Source: Roseinatronobacter monicus (GTDB lineage Bacteria > Pseudomonadota > Alphaproteobacteria > Rhodobacterales > Rhodobacteraceae). Taken from it: DNA of 64,000 bases. The DNA lies in assembly GCF_006716865.1 (NCBI RefSeq), contig NZ_VFPT01000001.1, positions 144,001 through 208,000 on the forward strand. Direction: 5' to 3'. A program made the position numbers and the translations under genes. Under the pieces are notes generated by a model that was not told where the DNA came from, searched no databases, and saw only the letters and a list, made by a program, of their open reading frames with translations. Positions 45,105-56,403 of this stretch are shown piece after piece (the stretch's first letter is position 1; every line of letters begins with the position of its first letter).

Positions 45105-47021
45105 ATGGGTAAAGTCATTGGTATCGACCTTGGGACCACAAACTCTTGTGTTGCCATCATGGATGGCAGTCAGCCACGCGTGATCGAGAACGCAGAAGGC
45201 GCGCGCACAACGCCGTCTATCGTGGCGTTCACGGAAAACGAGCGCCTTGTTGGCCAACCCGCCAAACGTCAGGCCGTCACCAACCCGACCAATACGGTCT
45301 ATGCCGTCAAGCGCCTGATTGGCCGCCGCCTGACTGATGCCGAAGTTGAAAAGGACAAGAACCTTGTCCCCTATAACATCATCGATGGTGGTAATGGCGA
45401 TGCATGGGTTGAAACCCGTGGCGAAAAATACAGCCCCAGCCAGGTTTCGGCCGTCATCTTGCAAAAGATGAAGGAAACCGCCGAAAGCTATCTGGGCGAA
45501 AAGGTCACGCAGGCCGTGATCACCGTGCCCGCTTATTTCAACGACGCCCAGCGTCAGGCGACCAAGGACGCAGGCAAGATTGCCGGCCTTGAAGTGCTGC
45601 GCATTATTAACGAGCCGACAGCAGCGGCGCTGGCTTACGGTCTGGACAAGAAAGAAAGCCGCACGATTGCGGTCTATGACCTTGGTGGTGGTACATTCGA
45701 TATTACCATTCTGGAAATCGACGACGGCCTGTTCGAAGTGAAGTCGACCAATGGCGACACGTTCCTTGGTGGCGAAGATTTCGACATGCGGATCGTCAAC
45801 TATCTGGCCAACGAGTTCAAAAAAGAGAATGGCGTTGACCTGACCAGCGACAAGATGGCGCTTCAGCGCCTGAAAGAAGCTGCGGAAAAGGCAAAGATCG
45901 AACTGTCCTCTTCCAGCCAGACCGAGATTAACCAGCCGTTCATCAGCATGGACAAGAATACAGGCCAGCCCCTGCACCTTGTCATGAAGCTGACCCGCGC
46001 CAAGCTGGAATCGCTGGTGGGCGATCTGATCAAGAACTCGCTCAAGCCGTGTGCGGCTGCATTGAAAGATGCGGGCCTGTCGAAAGGCGATATTGACGAA
46101 GTGATCCTTGTCGGCGGTATGACCCGCATGCCCAAGGTGATCGAAGAAGTGACCAGCTTCTTTGGCAAGGAACCCCACAAGGGTGTGAACCCTGACGAAG
46201 TCGTGGCTATGGGCGCTGCCATTCAGGCAGGTGTCTTGCAAGGCGACGTCAAGGATGTGGTTCTGCTGGATGTCACGCCTCTGTCGCTCGGGATTGAAAC
46301 GCTGGGCGGTGTGTTCACCCGCCTGATCGACCGCAACACGACCATCCCGACGAAGAAAAGTCAGGTGTTCAGCACTGCCGAAGACCATCAAAACGCCGTG
46401 ACCATCCGCGTGTTCCAAGGCGAGCGTGAAATGGCCGCAGACAACAAGATGCTGGGCCAGTTCAACCTTGAAGACATCCCGCCCGCGCCACGCGGCATGC
46501 CGCAGATCGAAGTCACCTTTGACATCGACGCCAACGGTATCGTGAATGTCTCTGCGCGCGACAAGGGCACGAACAAGGAACAGAAGATCACCATTCAGGC
46601 CTCGGGTGGCTTGTCGGACGAAGATATCGAGAAAATGGTTCAGGACGCCGAGTCAAATGCCGAAGCGGACAAGGCCCGCCGCGAGCTGGTCGAGGCGCGC
46701 AATCAGGCAGAAAGCCTGATCCATTCTACCGAAAAGGCCGTGGAAGAGCACAAGGACAAGGTCGACCCGACCACTGTCGAAGCGATCGAGTTGTCCGTGG
46801 CTGCGCTGAAAGACACACTGGAAGGCGAGGACGCAGGCAAGATCAAGTCTGGCATACAGAACGTCACCGAAGCGTCGATGAAGCTGGGCGAGGCGATCTA
46901 CAAGGCGCAGGCTGAAGCCGCTGATCCGGGCGACGCAGGCGGCGATGACGAGCCTCGGAGTGTGGATGACGATATTGTGGACGCCGATTTTGAAGATATC
47001 GGCGACGACAAGCGCAAATAA
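45105..47021 (+). CDS. dnaK: Chaperone DnaK (Hsp70)
   Basis: A 638-residue Hsp70 that binds exposed hydrophobic segments of client proteins in an ATP-driven cycle with DnaJ and GrpE. The start [21 protein letters not shown] is the canonical N-terminal motif. [17 protein letters not shown] and [13 protein letters not shown] mark the nucleotide-binding domain, and [14 protein letters not shown] the linker into the substrate domain. The C-terminus is acidic, ending in [18 protein letters not shown], as in alphaproteobacterial DnaK. dnaJ follows after 71 bases that contain a terminator-like hairpin. Confidence 0.98.
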   Translation: MGKVIGIDLGTTNSCVAIMDGSQPRVIENAEGARTTPSIVAFTENERLVGQPAKRQAVTNPTNTVYAVKRLIGRRLTDAEVEKDKNLVPYNIIDGGNGDAWVETRGEKYSPSQVSAVILQKMKETAESYLGEKVTQAVITVPAYFNDAQRQATKDAGKIAGLEVLRIINEPTAAALAYGLDKKESRTIAVYDLGGGTFDITILEIDDGLFEVKSTNGDTFLGGEDFDMRIVNYLANEFKKENGVDLTSDKMALQRLKEAAEKAKIELSSSSQTEINQPFISMDKNTGQPLHLVMKLTRAKLESLVGDLIKNSLKPCAAALKDAGLSKGDIDEVILVGGMTRMPKVIEEVTSFFGKEPHKGVNPDEVVAMGAAIQAGVLQGDVKDVVLLDVTPLSLGIETLGGVFTRLIDRNTTIPTKKSQVFSTAEDHQNAVTIRVFQGEREMAADNKMLGQFNLEDIPPAPRGMPQIEVTFDIDANGIVNVSARDKGTNKEQKITIQASGGLSDEDIEKMVQDAESNAEADKARRELVEARNQAESLIHSTEKAVEEHKDKVDPTTVEAIELSVAALKDTLEGEDAGKIKSGIQNVTEASMKLGEAIYKAQAEAADPGDAGGDDEPRSVDDDIVDADFEDIGDDKRK

Positions 47022-47042
47022 GCCCTCGATGCTGCAATTGGC

Positions 47043-47078
47043 AACCGGTCTGATCGTTTCTGGCCGGTTGGCCCTTTT
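47043..47078 (+). terminator. Terminator-like hairpin between dnaK and dnaJ
   Basis: CAACCGG (47043-47049) and CCGGTTG (47064-47070) form a stem with a 14-base loop, followed by GCCCTTTTT. It probably acts as a partial terminator, giving more DnaK than DnaJ from one transcript. Confidence 0.6.
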
Positions 47079-47092
47079 TGGGAAAGAACATC

Positions 47093-48244
47093 ATGGCCAA
47101 ACGCGACTTCTATGACGTGCTGGGGGTCAGCCGCTCTGCTTCTGCTGAAGAGTTGAAAAAAGCTTATCGTAAGAAAGCGAAAGAACTGCACCCGGACCGC
47201 AACGCCGACAACCCCAATGCCGAAGCACAGTTCAAGGAAGTGAATGAAGCCTATGATGCGCTGAAAGACGCGGATCGCAAGGCGGCATATGACCGGTTTG
47301 GACATGCGGCATTCGACGGCGGCATGAGCGGCGGCGGTGCGCGTCCCGGTGGCGGCTTTGGCGGCAATGCAGATTTTGCGAGCGCTTTTTCGGATGTTTT
47401 TGAAGACCTGTTCGGCGATTTTGTCGGCGGCGGGCGCGGTGGCCCACGGTCACGGGCAAGCCGCGGTTCAGACCTGCGCTACAACATGCGCATTACTCTG
47501 GAAGAAGCGTATTCCGGCACCAAGAAGACAATCCGCGTTCCGCGCCTTTCGGCCTGTGAAGCTTGCAGCGGCACAGGCGCCGAAGGCGGGGCAGAACCGG
47601 TGACATGCCCGACATGCTCTGGCATGGGCAAGGTTCGCGCCCAGCAGGGCTTTTTCACGGTCGAGCGCAGTTGTCCGACCTGCGGCGGTTCTGGTCAGAT
47701 CGTAAAGAACCCGTGCAAGGTCTGTGCCGGCGCGGGCCGTGTCGAGAAAGAAGCCAGCCTGTCCGTGAATATTCCCGCAGGCGTTGAAACAGGAACCCGC
47801 ATTCGTCTGTCGGGCGAAGGGGAGGCAGGTCTGCGCGGCGGCAACGCGGGCGATTTGTATATTTTCGTGAATGTGGCAGAGCATCAGATTTTCAAGCGCG
47901 ATGATGTCACGCTATATTGCCGGGTGCCTGTCAGCATGGCCCGTGCGGCCTTGGGCGGGGAAGTGGAAGTGCCAACCATAGATGGTGGGCGCTCACGCGT
48001 GAAAGTGCCTGTCGGCAGCCAGTCCGGGCGTCAGATGCGCCTGCGCGGCAAGGGTATGCCTGCGTTGCGGGGGGGCGGTCATGGCGATATGCTGATCGAG
48101 TTGGCGGTTGAAACCCCGGTGAACCTGACGCAACGCCAGAGAGAGCTTTTGGCCGAGTTCGAGAAGCTGAGTGCAGAAAACAACCCTGAAACCAGTGGCT
48201 TCTTTGACAAGGTCAAAGGGTTCTGGGACGGAATGAAAAACTGA
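47093..48244 (+). CDS. dnaJ: Chaperone DnaJ (Hsp40)
   Basis: A 383-residue co-chaperone that delivers substrates to DnaK and stimulates its ATPase. It has the J domain with the HPD motif ([14 protein letters not shown]), a Gly-rich region ([13 protein letters not shown]), and four zinc-finger repeats ([32 protein letters not shown]), followed by the C-terminal substrate domain. I start at ATG 47093 ([12 protein letters not shown]), with GGGAAAG upstream. Length and domain order are standard for type I DnaJ. Confidence 0.97.
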   Translation: MAKRDFYDVLGVSRSASAEELKKAYRKKAKELHPDRNADNPNAEAQFKEVNEAYDALKDADRKAAYDRFGHAAFDGGMSGGGARPGGGFGGNADFASAFSDVFEDLFGDFVGGGRGGPRSRASRGSDLRYNMRITLEEAYSGTKKTIRVPRLSACEACSGTGAEGGAEPVTCPTCSGMGKVRAQQGFFTVERSCPTCGGSGQIVKNPCKVCAGAGRVEKEASLSVNIPAGVETGTRIRLSGEGEAGLRGGNAGDLYIFVNVAEHQIFKRDDVTLYCRVPVSMARAALGGEVEVPTIDGGRSRVKVPVGSQSGRQMRLRGKGMPALRGGGHGDMLIELAVETPVNLTQRQRELLAEFEKLSAENNPETSGFFDKVKGFWDGMKN

Positions 48245-48586
48245 TCAGATCTGGCACGCGCGCGCGGCGCGGGCCTCAATCGTGTTGCGTTCACGCATCA
48301 GCCTGTTCATGCGGGCTGAGTCCGCCGCCCGCGCAGAGGGCAATACTGTCGAGCAGGCAATCTGGTCGCCCGAAACGGTAAAGCAATGATATGTATTGTA
48401 TCCGCGCGATGCGAGCGATGCCGTGAATCCGAATGACCCCGACATTCTTGCCGCGTCAATTTTCGAATCATGCACGCGCAGGGCGTGGCTGGCCTGTTGG
48501 CAATCCTGATCGGAACTTGCGCGATGGAAAAATTCCGCGCATCCAGACAACAGTATGGTTGATAGAATAATCAAAATTACCCGCAT
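48245..48586 (-). CDS. Small lipoprotein of unknown function
   Basis: A 113-residue protein with a lipoprotein signal (MRVILIILSTILLSGC), cleaved before Cys16. The mature domain has three further cysteines (QDCQQA, YHCFTV, ACQI at the end) and two (IACST) that could form disulfides in the periplasm. No family is recognised. It converges with dnaJ with no gap. Confidence 0.6.
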   Translation of the reverse strand: MRVILIILSTILLSGCAEFFHRASSDQDCQQASHALRVHDSKIDAARMSGSFGFTASLASRGYNTYHCFTVSGDQIACSTVLPSARAADSARMNRLMRERNTIEARAARACQI

Positions 48587-48684
48587 GGCCCACCCCGTTC
48601 CTTCTTGTTCAAGGATGTGTGCTCTTCGTTCCAGAGTGCTGTAGCGCTTGCGCCAGACGTGAATTTCTCTGCGCCCTCTGGATA

Positions 48685-48711
48685 TTCCGACGCGCTGAAA
48701 ACGCGTCGGAA
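48685..48711. other. Perfect hairpin in non-coding stretch
   Basis: TTCCGACGCG and CGCGTCGGAA form a ten-base-pair stem with a seven-base loop in the 213 bases between the two small secreted-protein genes. No T-run follows on either strand, so it is not a typical terminator. Confidence 0.45.
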
Positions 48712-48799
48712 ACTGTTATGCTTTGACTGGAAAAATCAGCATCCCCACATGGCCCAAGTTACCCGCTTGGACTCGTGGTCTTGCTGTCATAGCTCCAGA

Positions 48800-49096
48800 T
48801 TAGCTGCCCTTACGGCACGGTGCGGGGCGCATTACGTAATGGCCGGGGCGCACAAGGTGCTTCTTTTCTTCGTAGATCGCGGGGTAGTGCATGCGATATA
48901 CTTGCTCAACACCTTTGCCATTGCGGTACTCAAGGGTTGTTTTCGCCGCTTTGACCATGTGCTTTGTGGTCCTGTATTCAGGTGCCACATAGACCTTGTC
49001 AAAACACTCAACAACGTGTCCTTTCCAAGCTGCCGCCGGTGTCGCTAAAAACGGCGCCAATGCCAGAGCAAGTGCCGGGAGTGCGATTCTCTTCAT
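48800..49096 (-). CDS. Small secreted protein of unknown function
   Basis: A 98-residue protein with a signal peptide (MKRIALPALALALAPFLATPAAA) and a short basic mature part with two cysteines (VECFDK and PAPCRKGS near the end). GGAGGAC lies at the right distance from ATG 49096. The region upstream is AT-rich and contains inverted repeats shared with the radC promoter. I do not recognise a family. Confidence 0.62.
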   Translation of the reverse strand: MKRIALPALALALAPFLATPAAAWKGHVVECFDKVYVAPEYRTTKHMVKAAKTTLEYRNGKGVEQVYRMHYPAIYEEKKHLVRPGHYVMRPAPCRKGS

Positions 49097-49175
49097 TGTA
49101 GTCCTCCAAGTGAAAGTTATTTTTCAAGTTTCTGACTGCTCAAATGCCCCTGATAAGTGCGCGGAAACTTGCTTG

Positions 49176-49268
49176 TTCACAAGATTATGCCACACTTGTG
49201 AAAATGCTAGCACCAGATTTTTGTTCTGGCAACACGCCTGAGCAGATAAAATTGATAGTTAATCAATT
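49176..49268. promoter_or_regulatory. Inverted repeats in the divergent region before radC
   Basis: Two repeats stand out in AT-rich [19 protein letters not shown] (49176-49202) and AATTGAT/ATCAATT (49250-49268, five-base spacer). They lie between the small secreted-protein gene and radC and may be operator sites. Confidence 0.35.
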
Positions 49269-49297
49269 GTTAGGAAAATTTCGCACATAGTATCGGG

Positions 49298-50071
49298 ATG
49301 ACCAGATCCTGCGCTTCATCCCCTGACAACCGCTTGCCATTGTTCGACAGGCGCGATTCCGCACCGGAAAAAATGGCTGCGCCGGTCAGTTCCAAGGTGC
49401 CTTCGTATATGCGCGACCATCGCCAGCGGTTGCGCGAACGCTTCGATTCCGGTGGGGCTGGCGCGATGCCTGACTATGAGCTGCTGGAAATGGTGCTCTT
49501 CAGGGTGCTCATACGGCAAGATGTGAAGCCATTGGCGCGCAGCCTGATTGACACTTTTGGTGATCTGAGTGGGGTTCTGGCCGCGTCGCCTGCGCGTTTG
49601 CGCGCCGTATCCGGCGTTGGCGCGGCAGTTATCACGGAACTCAAGCTGATCGAGGCCTGTGCGCAGCGTATGGCGCGTGCAAAAGTTATGAACCGCCCGG
49701 TTCTGTCGAGTTGGGCGGCCTTGTTGGACTATTGCCACACGGCAATGTCACACCGGGAAACCGAGCAGTTTCGCATTCTGTTTCTGGATCGCAAAAATGT
49801 TCTTGTTGCGGATGAGGCGCAGGCAGAGGGTACTGTTGACCATGTGCCTGTCTATCCCCGCGAAGTCATGCGTCGCGCGTTGGAACTGAATGCCTCGGCG
49901 CTTATACTTGTGCACAACCACCCGTCTGGCGACCCCACACCTTCCGAAGCTGACATTGTCATGACCGCTTCAATTCGCACAGCGGCCGAGGCGCTGTCGA
50001 TCGTGCTGCATGACCATATCGTTATCGGCAAATCTTGCGAGTTGAGCTTTCGCAGCGAAGGGCTGTTGTGA
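49298..50071 (+). CDS. radC: RadC family protein (JAB/MPN domain)
   Basis: A 257-residue protein. The N-terminal half carries a helix-hairpin-helix region (LRAVSGVGAAVITELKLIEAC) and the C-terminal half a JAB metalloprotease-like domain with HNHPSGDPTPSEAD, the zinc site of the family. RadC was once tied to DNA repair, but its real role is unresolved. The start ATG 49298 is the first in frame; a later ATG at residue 26 or 38 is possible, as the N-terminal 30 residues are poorly conserved. Confidence 0.9.
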   Translation: MTRSCASSPDNRLPLFDRRDSAPEKMAAPVSSKVPSYMRDHRQRLRERFDSGGAGAMPDYELLEMVLFRVLIRQDVKPLARSLIDTFGDLSGVLAASPARLRAVSGVGAAVITELKLIEACAQRMARAKVMNRPVLSSWAALLDYCHTAMSHRETEQFRILFLDRKNVLVADEAQAEGTVDHVPVYPREVMRRALELNASALILVHNHPSGDPTPSEADIVMTASIRTAAEALSIVLHDHIVIGKSCELSFRSEGLL

Positions 50072-50094
50072 GGGCGCGCCCAGTCATAAGCGAT

Positions 50095-51132
50095 TTACTG
50101 CGACAGGGCCGCATGTTGCGGGGCAAATTCTACACCCATCACGGCCATGCCGGGCTGTGCCGGGCATTCGGGAACTGCAAAAACGATCTCTTTCAGATGC
50201 GTATTGGCGGTGTCACCATTGTCCGAGATGAATGCAGAAACATCCTGCGCGCATTGCTCTTCGGTAAACTGCAACTCCACTTCAACGCGGCTTTTGCCCG
50301 ACAAACCAACCGGAATAGAGTAGATTTCCGCGATCATAGGCTCTGGCCCGCGAACTTCGCCCAGCGAGATCAGAAAAGCCTCGTCAAGATCAGAGTCAAA
50401 AGGCTTTAGCGCGTGGACATGGCCTGTATCGCCGTGCTGCGCCCCATCATGATAGGCGTGCAGCGAAAACCGCGCTTCGCCGTTCCACTGCAAGGCAATC
50501 CTCAGGTGGTCGTCAGCATCGGGGATTGTCAGTTTTGTTTGCAGGAAGATGTCATCAGACAAAAACACATCCACTTTCGCATCCACAGACAGGGCAGGCA
50601 AAAAGGCTGAGAAGCTGCCGTCGTCAGATGTATATGCGCTGAATGCCAGATCGTTATGGCTGATGACAAGGCGCGTATCTGGGTGACATGGCGCGTCCAG
50701 CATCAATTCGATCAGGCCATCGACCATTGGCGCGGATGTCAGGCTTGGGCTGCATGCGGCAGCGTCCGGCGCGCTCTGACCCTCTTCCAGTTCGAGATTA
50801 GACGCAAATTCCACGGCGTTCAGAACCAGCGGTGCAATATCAAGCTGCGCAGTGTTCGCGCCACTGTCATCAAGTGCGGCAAATTCCGTGTCAGCAATGC
50901 CGCTTTCGGACTGCGCGGGTATGTCCGCTGTGGGTTCGGTGCCAAACTGAAGCTTTGCGCCGTTGCCAACAAGGCCTGCGCCCATAACTTGCGCTGACTG
51001 GGCGTGTCGCTCAGACGGATTGGAACCGCCAGCCTTCGCGGCATTGCCCGAAAGGTGGTTGGTTGCGAAAACCGACGCGGAGATGCCCGCGCAAAGAATC
51101 GCAACACCGCGGATAATCATCTTCTTTTCCAT
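50095..51132 (-). CDS. Exported protein of unknown function, divergent side of secA
   Basis: A 345-residue protein with an N-terminal signal or anchor (MEKKMIIRGVAILCAGISASVFA) and an acidic, beta-rich remainder with four cysteines (AACSP, APCHPD, EQCAQD, PECPAQ). Similar genes next to secA in relatives are sometimes called translocase only because of position; nothing in the sequence supports transport. I start at ATG 51132; the TTG at 51144 is less likely. It follows secA in the opposite order, lying downstream of its end by about 110 bases beyond its own start. Confidence 0.6.
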   Translation of the reverse strand: MEKKMIIRGVAILCAGISASVFATNHLSGNAAKAGGSNPSERHAQSAQVMGAGLVGNGAKLQFGTEPTADIPAQSESGIADTEFAALDDSGANTAQLDIAPLVLNAVEFASNLELEEGQSAPDAAACSPSLTSAPMVDGLIELMLDAPCHPDTRLVISHNDLAFSAYTSDDGSFSAFLPALSVDAKVDVFLSDDIFLQTKLTIPDADDHLRIALQWNGEARFSLHAYHDGAQHGDTGHVHALKPFDSDLDEAFLISLGEVRGPEPMIAEIYSIPVGLSGKSRVEVELQFTEEQCAQDVSAFISDNGDTANTHLKEIVFAVPECPAQPGMAVMGVEFAPQHAALSQ

Positions 51133-51245
51133 CACGACACCCAATTTCTAACCCTATGCTGGGGATAGGTGGCGATTCGGGCGGCAATGGGGCACAAATT
51201 TGTCGGCTTTCTAAAAAGCGAAACAAACTTTCTGCGTCGGAAGGA

Positions 51246-53936
51246 TTACAAGACGCTGCCGTGACAATGTTTGAACTTCTTGCCCGACCCGCAGGGGCAC
51301 AGGTCGTTCCGGCCCGGATTGCCCCACGTGCTGGGGTCCGTCTCATCAAAGCCTTCGATCAACGGGGTGGGCGGCTGACCATCATTTTCCTGCGCGACAT
51401 TCACGCTTTGCTGTTGCAGGGCAAGTTGCTGCATCATGGCCTTTTGTTCTTCTTCGCTCAGCGGGCGGATGCGCGACAGGTAGCGTGCAACATCTTCGCG
51501 CAAGGAATTGAGCATTTTCTCGAACAGCAGGAACCCTTCGGCCTTGTACTCGTTCAGCGGGTCTTTCTGAGCATAGCCGCGGAACCGCACTGCCGAGCGC
51601 AGATGGTCCAGTGTCAGCAGGTGTTCGCGCCATTTCTTGTCAATCGTTTCCAGCAAGACCTGCTTTTCCAGATTGCGCAGCGTCTCTTCGCCGAACTGCT
51701 CTTGCTTTTGCACCATAAGGGCGTCTGACGCTTCGACCATTCGTTCGCGCACGACCTCCTGATCGACGCCGTCTTCCTCGCCCCAGTCTTCTGCGGGCAC
51801 ATCCAGCCCAAGCTTTTCGCGTGTCTGCGTGCGCAGGCCTTCCATATCCCATTGTTCGGCATATGATTTTGCAGGCATATGTTCGTCAATCAAGTCATCA
51901 ATCACCTGATGGCGCATGTCGTCCACAATCTCTGACAGATCATCGGATTCCATGATTTCAAGACGCTGCTCGAAGATCACGCGGCGTTGGTCATTCATGA
52001 CGTTGTCGTATTTCAGCAATTCCTTGCGAATATCGAAATTGCGTGCCTCGACCTTGCCCTGTGCCTTTTCCAGCGACTTGTTCACCCAAGGGTGCACAAT
52101 CGCTTCGCCTTCCTTCATGCCCAGCGTAGACAGCACCTTTTCCAGCCGCTCAGAGCCGAAAATGCGCATCAGGTCATCTTCCAGCGACAGAAAGAAGACC
52201 GAGCGTCCGGGGTCGCCCTGACGGCCAGAGCGGCCACGCAACTGGTTGTCGATCCGGCGGCTTTCATGGCGTTCGGTCGCCAGAACGAACAAACCACCAG
52301 CGGCCAGAACCTTTTGCTTCTCGTCCGCAACTTCTGCGTCTATGCGGGCGCGCACTTCTGTCGGGTCGGCGTCGGGGTCTTCGGCCAAAGCTTGCAGCAC
52401 CCGCATTTCGACATTGCCGCCCAGTTGAATATCGGTGCCGCGACCGGCCATGTTGGTGGCAATCGTCACAGCGCCCAGACGGCCGGCATCGGCCACGATC
52501 TGCGCTTCCTGTTCGTGCTGACGGGCATTGAGCACGTTATGCGTGATCTCTGCTTTCTTCAGCATCGCCGCCAGTTCCTCGGATTTCTCGATCGAGGTGG
52601 TGCCGACGAGGATCGGTTGACCCTTGGCATGTGCTTCGCGAATCTCGGCCAGCACCCCGTCCAGTTTTTCCTGTGCGGTGCGGTAGACCTGATCGTGTTC
52701 GTCCAGACGCGCGATCGGCAGGTTTGTCGGAATTTCGACCACGCCCAGATTGTAAATCTCGCGGAATTCGTCGGCTTCGGTCGACGCCGTACCTGTCATG
52801 CCGCCCAGTTTCTTATACAGGCGAAAGTAATTCTGAAATGTAACCGAAGCATAGGTCACGTTTTCGGGCTGGATGGCCGCGCCTTCCTTTGCCTCGATGG
52901 CCTGATGCAGACCCTCGGACAGGCGACGCCCGACCATCATTCGGCCAGTGAATTCGTCAATCAGCACAACTTGCCCGTCGCGGACAATATAGTTCTGGTC
53001 CTTGTGGAACAGTTTATGTGCGCGCAGACCCTGATTCACGTGATGCACAAGCGATGTGGATTCCGGGTCATAGAGCGATTGCTCTTCGGGCAGAAAGCCT
53101 TCTTCGTGCAGTTTCGCCTCGATGAATTCATTGCCTTCATCGGTCAGGGTGGCGTTGCGGATTTTTTCGTCAATCGTGTAATGCTCGGGCTGAAGCGAGG
53201 GGATCAGGCCGTTCACTTTGACATACAGGTCAGACCTGTCTTCGGCGGGGCCGGAAATAATCAGCGGCGTGCGCGCCTCATCAATCAGGATCGAGTCGAC
53301 TTCGTCTACGATGGCGAAGAAATGCCCGCGTTGGTTCATCTCTTCGCGGCGCAGGCGCATGTTGTCGCGCAGATAGTCAAAGCCCAGCTCGTTATTGGTG
53401 GCATAGGTCACATCTGCGGCATAGGCCTCTTTCTTTTCGGCATCGGGTTGCTGCGAATAGACAACGCCGCAGCGCATCCCCAGCCTGCTAAAGACTTTGC
53501 CCATCCATTCCGAGTCGCGCTTGGCCAGATAGTCGTTGACGGTGACAATATGCACGCCTTCGCCTGTCAGTGCGTTCAGATAGGCAGGCAGGGTGGCAAC
53601 AAGGGTTTTACCTTCGCCTGTTTTCATTTCGGCAATATTGCCCCGGTGCAGGAAAATCCCGCCGATCAGCTGCACATCGAATGCGCGCAGACCCAGTGCA
53701 CGGCGCGCACCCTCGCGGCAATTGGCAAAGGCTTCGGGCAGCACGGCATCCAGGCTTTCGCCCTCGGCCACTCGTTTTTTCAAGTCGTCGGTTTTTGCGA
53801 TCAGCTCCGCATCCGACATGGCTTGAAAATCCGGCTCCAGCGCGTTGATCTGTGCGACCAGCGGGCGCACGGTCTTGACCTTGCGGTCATTCGACGTGCC
53901 AAAAACCTTCTTCGTGATCGATCCAAGACCCAGCAT
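51246..53936 (-). CDS. secA: Preprotein translocase ATPase SecA
   Basis: An 896-residue motor that pushes unfolded proteins through SecYEG. The start [21 protein letters not shown] is canonical; the frame remains open upstream to 54275 but that extension is not conserved. Walker A is [20 protein letters not shown] and Walker B is [21 protein letters not shown]. The C-terminus carries the SEC-C zinc motif [17 protein letters not shown] that binds SecB. The gene is divergent from a secreted parvulin isomerase, which needs the Sec pathway. Confidence 0.97.
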   Translation of the reverse strand: MLGLGSITKKVFGTSNDRKVKTVRPLVAQINALEPDFQAMSDAELIAKTDDLKKRVAEGESLDAVLPEAFANCREGARRALGLRAFDVQLIGGIFLHRGNIAEMKTGEGKTLVATLPAYLNALTGEGVHIVTVNDYLAKRDSEWMGKVFSRLGMRCGVVYSQQPDAEKKEAYAADVTYATNNELGFDYLRDNMRLRREEMNQRGHFFAIVDEVDSILIDEARTPLIISGPAEDRSDLYVKVNGLIPSLQPEHYTIDEKIRNATLTDEGNEFIEAKLHEEGFLPEEQSLYDPESTSLVHHVNQGLRAHKLFHKDQNYIVRDGQVVLIDEFTGRMMVGRRLSEGLHQAIEAKEGAAIQPENVTYASVTFQNYFRLYKKLGGMTGTASTEADEFREIYNLGVVEIPTNLPIARLDEHDQVYRTAQEKLDGVLAEIREAHAKGQPILVGTTSIEKSEELAAMLKKAEITHNVLNARQHEQEAQIVADAGRLGAVTIATNMAGRGTDIQLGGNVEMRVLQALAEDPDADPTEVRARIDAEVADEKQKVLAAGGLFVLATERHESRRIDNQLRGRSGRQGDPGRSVFFLSLEDDLMRIFGSERLEKVLSTLGMKEGEAIVHPWVNKSLEKAQGKVEARNFDIRKELLKYDNVMNDQRRVIFEQRLEIMESDDLSEIVDDMRHQVIDDLIDEHMPAKSYAEQWDMEGLRTQTREKLGLDVPAEDWGEEDGVDQEVVRERMVEASDALMVQKQEQFGEETLRNLEKQVLLETIDKKWREHLLTLDHLRSAVRFRGYAQKDPLNEYKAEGFLLFEKMLNSLREDVARYLSRIRPLSEEEQKAMMQQLALQQQSVNVAQENDGQPPTPLIEGFDETDPSTWGNPGRNDLCPCGSGKKFKHCHGSVL

Positions 53937-54159
53937 GCGCTTCCTGCCTCTTAATTTCCAAAAGCGGACAGATGCTCTGCCGCTAACCAATTCGTCATGG
54001 TCCGTCACCAGTGCCGGGGTTGTCGGCACGCGCAGGCTTCCATAGAAGGGCAAGTGAACCGCACGGCCCCCAAGCAGGCAGACCTTGTCAGCGATGTAAT
54101 GGGCGGCCCCAAAAGTGTCAACGATGCGCGCCCGCCGCGCCCTGCAAGGAGATAGAAAT

Positions 54160-55017
54160 ATGGTCAGATTTTCTCGATTCAGCGTAGCTGTCGCCACAAT
54201 GATGGCTGTCAGCGCCCCCGCGCTGTCAGAAACCGAGCCGACACGCGACACTGTACTGGCAACTGTAAACGGCACCGAGATTACCGTGGGCCACCTGCTG
54301 GCTGCGCGCGAGACCTTGCCAGAGCAGTTTCAGGAAATGCCCGGCGAGGCCCTGTTTCAGCCGCTGGTGGAGCAATTGATCGAGCAAACCGCGATTATGC
54401 AAGAAGCTGAAGGCACGCTTTCCGTGCGCGAACAGATTGCGTTTGAGAATGAGCAGCGCGCCTTTATCGCCAATGCAGCACTGACCCGCGTGGCCAGCGA
54501 AGCGCTGAGCGAAGAAAATGTGAACGAGGCGTATACCGCTTTTGTCACCGAATTTGACGGGCGCGAGCCAACACCGGAATTCAACGCCTCGCATATCATC
54601 GTCGAGACGGAAGAAGAAGCGCAGGCGCTGCGCGGCGAGCTGGATGAAGGCGCGGATTTCGCGGAACTGGCGCGCGAGCATTCGATGGATGGGGCTGCCG
54701 CTGGCGGTGGGTCGCTGGGCTGGTTTGGCCTTGGCGCCATGATCCCGGAATTTGAAGAAGCAGTGCAGGAATTGGAAGTAGGCGAATATATGGGCCCGCT
54801 TGAAACCAGTTTCGGCTGGCATCTGGTGCTGTTGAACGACACGCGCATGTCGCAGGCTCCGGAACTGGAAGACGTGCGCGAAGCACTGGAAGAGAACCTT
54901 CAGCGTGAAGCGGCGCAAGCGGCCCTGAACCGTGCGACCGAAGCTGCCGCGATCGAGCGCAACTATGAAGATATCGACGCCGCGATCATGTCACGCACCG
55001 AGCTTCTGGACGACTGA
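54160..55017 (+). CDS. Periplasmic parvulin-type peptidyl-prolyl isomerase
   Basis: A 285-residue exported protein with signal peptide [23 protein letters not shown]. The parvulin domain lies at about residues 145-240: [59 protein letters not shown]. An N-terminal helical chaperone part precedes it, as in SurA/PrsA-type foldases. It helps newly exported proteins fold in the periplasm. The start ATG 54160 has a near-perfect AAGGAGAT upstream. It is followed by a hairpin and argJ. Confidence 0.88.
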   Translation: MVRFSRFSVAVATMMAVSAPALSETEPTRDTVLATVNGTEITVGHLLAARETLPEQFQEMPGEALFQPLVEQLIEQTAIMQEAEGTLSVREQIAFENEQRAFIANAALTRVASEALSEENVNEAYTAFVTEFDGREPTPEFNASHIIVETEEEAQALRGELDEGADFAELAREHSMDGAAAGGGSLGWFGLGAMIPEFEEAVQELEVGEYMGPLETSFGWHLVLLNDTRMSQAPELEDVREALEENLQREAAQAALNRATEAAAIERNYEDIDAAIMSRTELLDD

Positions 55018-55045
55018 TCCGCTGGGGTGTAGGACAAGGCAGATA

Positions 55046-55070
55046 CCGGCCCGAGTATCGGGCCGGATTT
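55046..55070 (+). terminator. Terminator-like hairpin before argJ
   Basis: CCGGCCCGA and TCGGGCCGG form a nine-base-pair stem with a three-base loop, followed by ATTTGTT. It lies between the isomerase gene and argJ, 17 bases upstream of the argJ start, and may be a partial terminator. Confidence 0.6.
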
Positions 55071-55086
55071 GTTAAGGAGCACCGGC

Positions 55087-56403
55087 ATGGGCGCGAAGAA
55101 AAAGCTCAAACGCAAGATCAAATCGCTGAAATCCGCATTGCGGGTGCAGCACGCGCCAGCGGCCAAGGTGGCGCTGGTGTCGCCCTTGGCCCCTGCCGCC
55201 TTTCCTGACCTGCCGGTCATCAAGGGCGCACGCTTTGCCAGCGTTGCCGCCGGTGTGCGCTACAAGGGCCGCACCGACGTGGTGCTGGCACAACTTGACC
55301 CCGGCACAGTTGTTGCAGGCACGTTTACGCGCTCTGCCACGCGTGCGGCGTCGGTGTTGGATGCGCAGGCGAAAATTGTGGGCGACAGTGCCAAAGGTGC
55401 GGCCATTCTGGTCAATTCCGGCAATGCCAATGCCTTTACAGGCGCACAAGGGCAGGAGTCGGTCGCAGCCATTTGCGCTGCTGTGGCGGAAAAACTAGGC
55501 CTGCCGACAGAGCGTGTTTTCACAGCGTCTACAGGTGTGATTGGCGAGGCATTGCCGCATGACCGCATTATTGCTGCGCTGGGGGATCTGACCACTGCGC
55601 TGGATCAGGACGGTCTGCCCGGTGCGGCCCGCGCCATCATGACCACCGACACCTTCCCCAAAGGCACTGCCAAGACAGTAGAGATTGACGGCAAGCCGGT
55701 CCAGATTGCGGGCATCGCCAAAGGCTCTGGCATGATCGCGCCGGACATGGCGACCATGCTTGTCTATATCTTTACCGATGCAAAGATCGCGCGCCCCGTT
55801 TTGCATGCGCTGGTCACTGGCCTGACGGATCGCAGTTTCAATTGCATTACTGTAGACAGCGATACGTCAACCTCGGACATGCTGTTGGTTGCAGCGACAG
55901 GGCAGGCTGACGCGCCCGAAATCACTGAGATCGACAGCGATGCGGGCAAAGCTTTTGCCGATGGGCTGGGGGCGGTCATGCGCGACCTTGCCCATCAGGT
56001 TGTGCGCGATGGCGAAGGGGCGACCAAGTTTATCGAGGTGGCCGTTACGGGCGCGCGGTCCGATGCGGATGCGCGCAAGGTGGCGTTTGCGATTGCCAAT
56101 TCGCCGCTGGTGAAAACCGCCGTTGCGGGCGAAGACCCCAATTGGGGGCGGATCGTCATGGCGGTGGGGAAATCCGGGGCCGAGGCTGACCGCGACCGGC
56201 TGTCCATTCGGTTTGGGCCACATCTGGTGGCGACGAATGGTCAGGTCGCCCCAAGCTATGCCGAGGACATCGGGGCCAGCTATATGAAAGGGCAGGAATT
56301 GGTGATCGGGGTTGATCTGCGCCTTGGGGAAGGGGCCGCGACGGTCTGGACCTGTGATCTGACCAACCGCTATATCGAGATCAACGCGGATTACCGGTCG
56401 TGA
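55087..56403 (+). CDS. argJ: Bifunctional ornithine/glutamate N-acetyltransferase
   Basis: A 438-residue enzyme of arginine synthesis that moves the acetyl group from N-acetylornithine to glutamate. The proenzyme cleaves itself at the conserved MATML site (Thr near residue 223), seen here as APDMATMLVYIFTDA, to give two chains. An extra basic N-terminal segment of about 30 residues (MGAKKKLKRKIKSLKSALR) precedes the conserved start. AAGGAG lies seven bases before ATG 55087. Its stop overlaps the start of mutT (GTGA), so the two are coupled. Confidence 0.95.
   Translation: MGAKKKLKRKIKSLKSALRVQHAPAAKVALVSPLAPAAFPDLPVIKGARFASVAAGVRYKGRTDVVLAQLDPGTVVAGTFTRSATRAASVLDAQAKIVGDSAKGAAILVNSGNANAFTGAQGQESVAAICAAVAEKLGLPTERVFTASTGVIGEALPHDRIIAALGDLTTALDQDGLPGAARAIMTTDTFPKGTAKTVEIDGKPVQIAGIAKGSGMIAPDMATMLVYIFTDAKIARPVLHALVTGLTDRSFNCITVDSDTSTSDMLLVAATGQADAPEITEIDSDAGKAFADGLGAVMRDLAHQVVRDGEGATKFIEVAVTGARSDADARKVAFAIANSPLVKTAVAGEDPNWGRIVMAVGKSGAEADRDRLSIRFGPHLVATNGQVAPSYAEDIGASYMKGQELVIGVDLRLGEGAATVWTCDLTNRYIEINADYRS

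Noticed and set aside
44925..46418. Long minus-strand open frame opposite dnaK
   Set aside because: Antisense frames opposite dnaK are a known artefact of its codon bias; no start signal or domain is present.
51987..53954. Long plus-strand open frame opposite secA
   Set aside because: It is a shadow of secA; no coding features.
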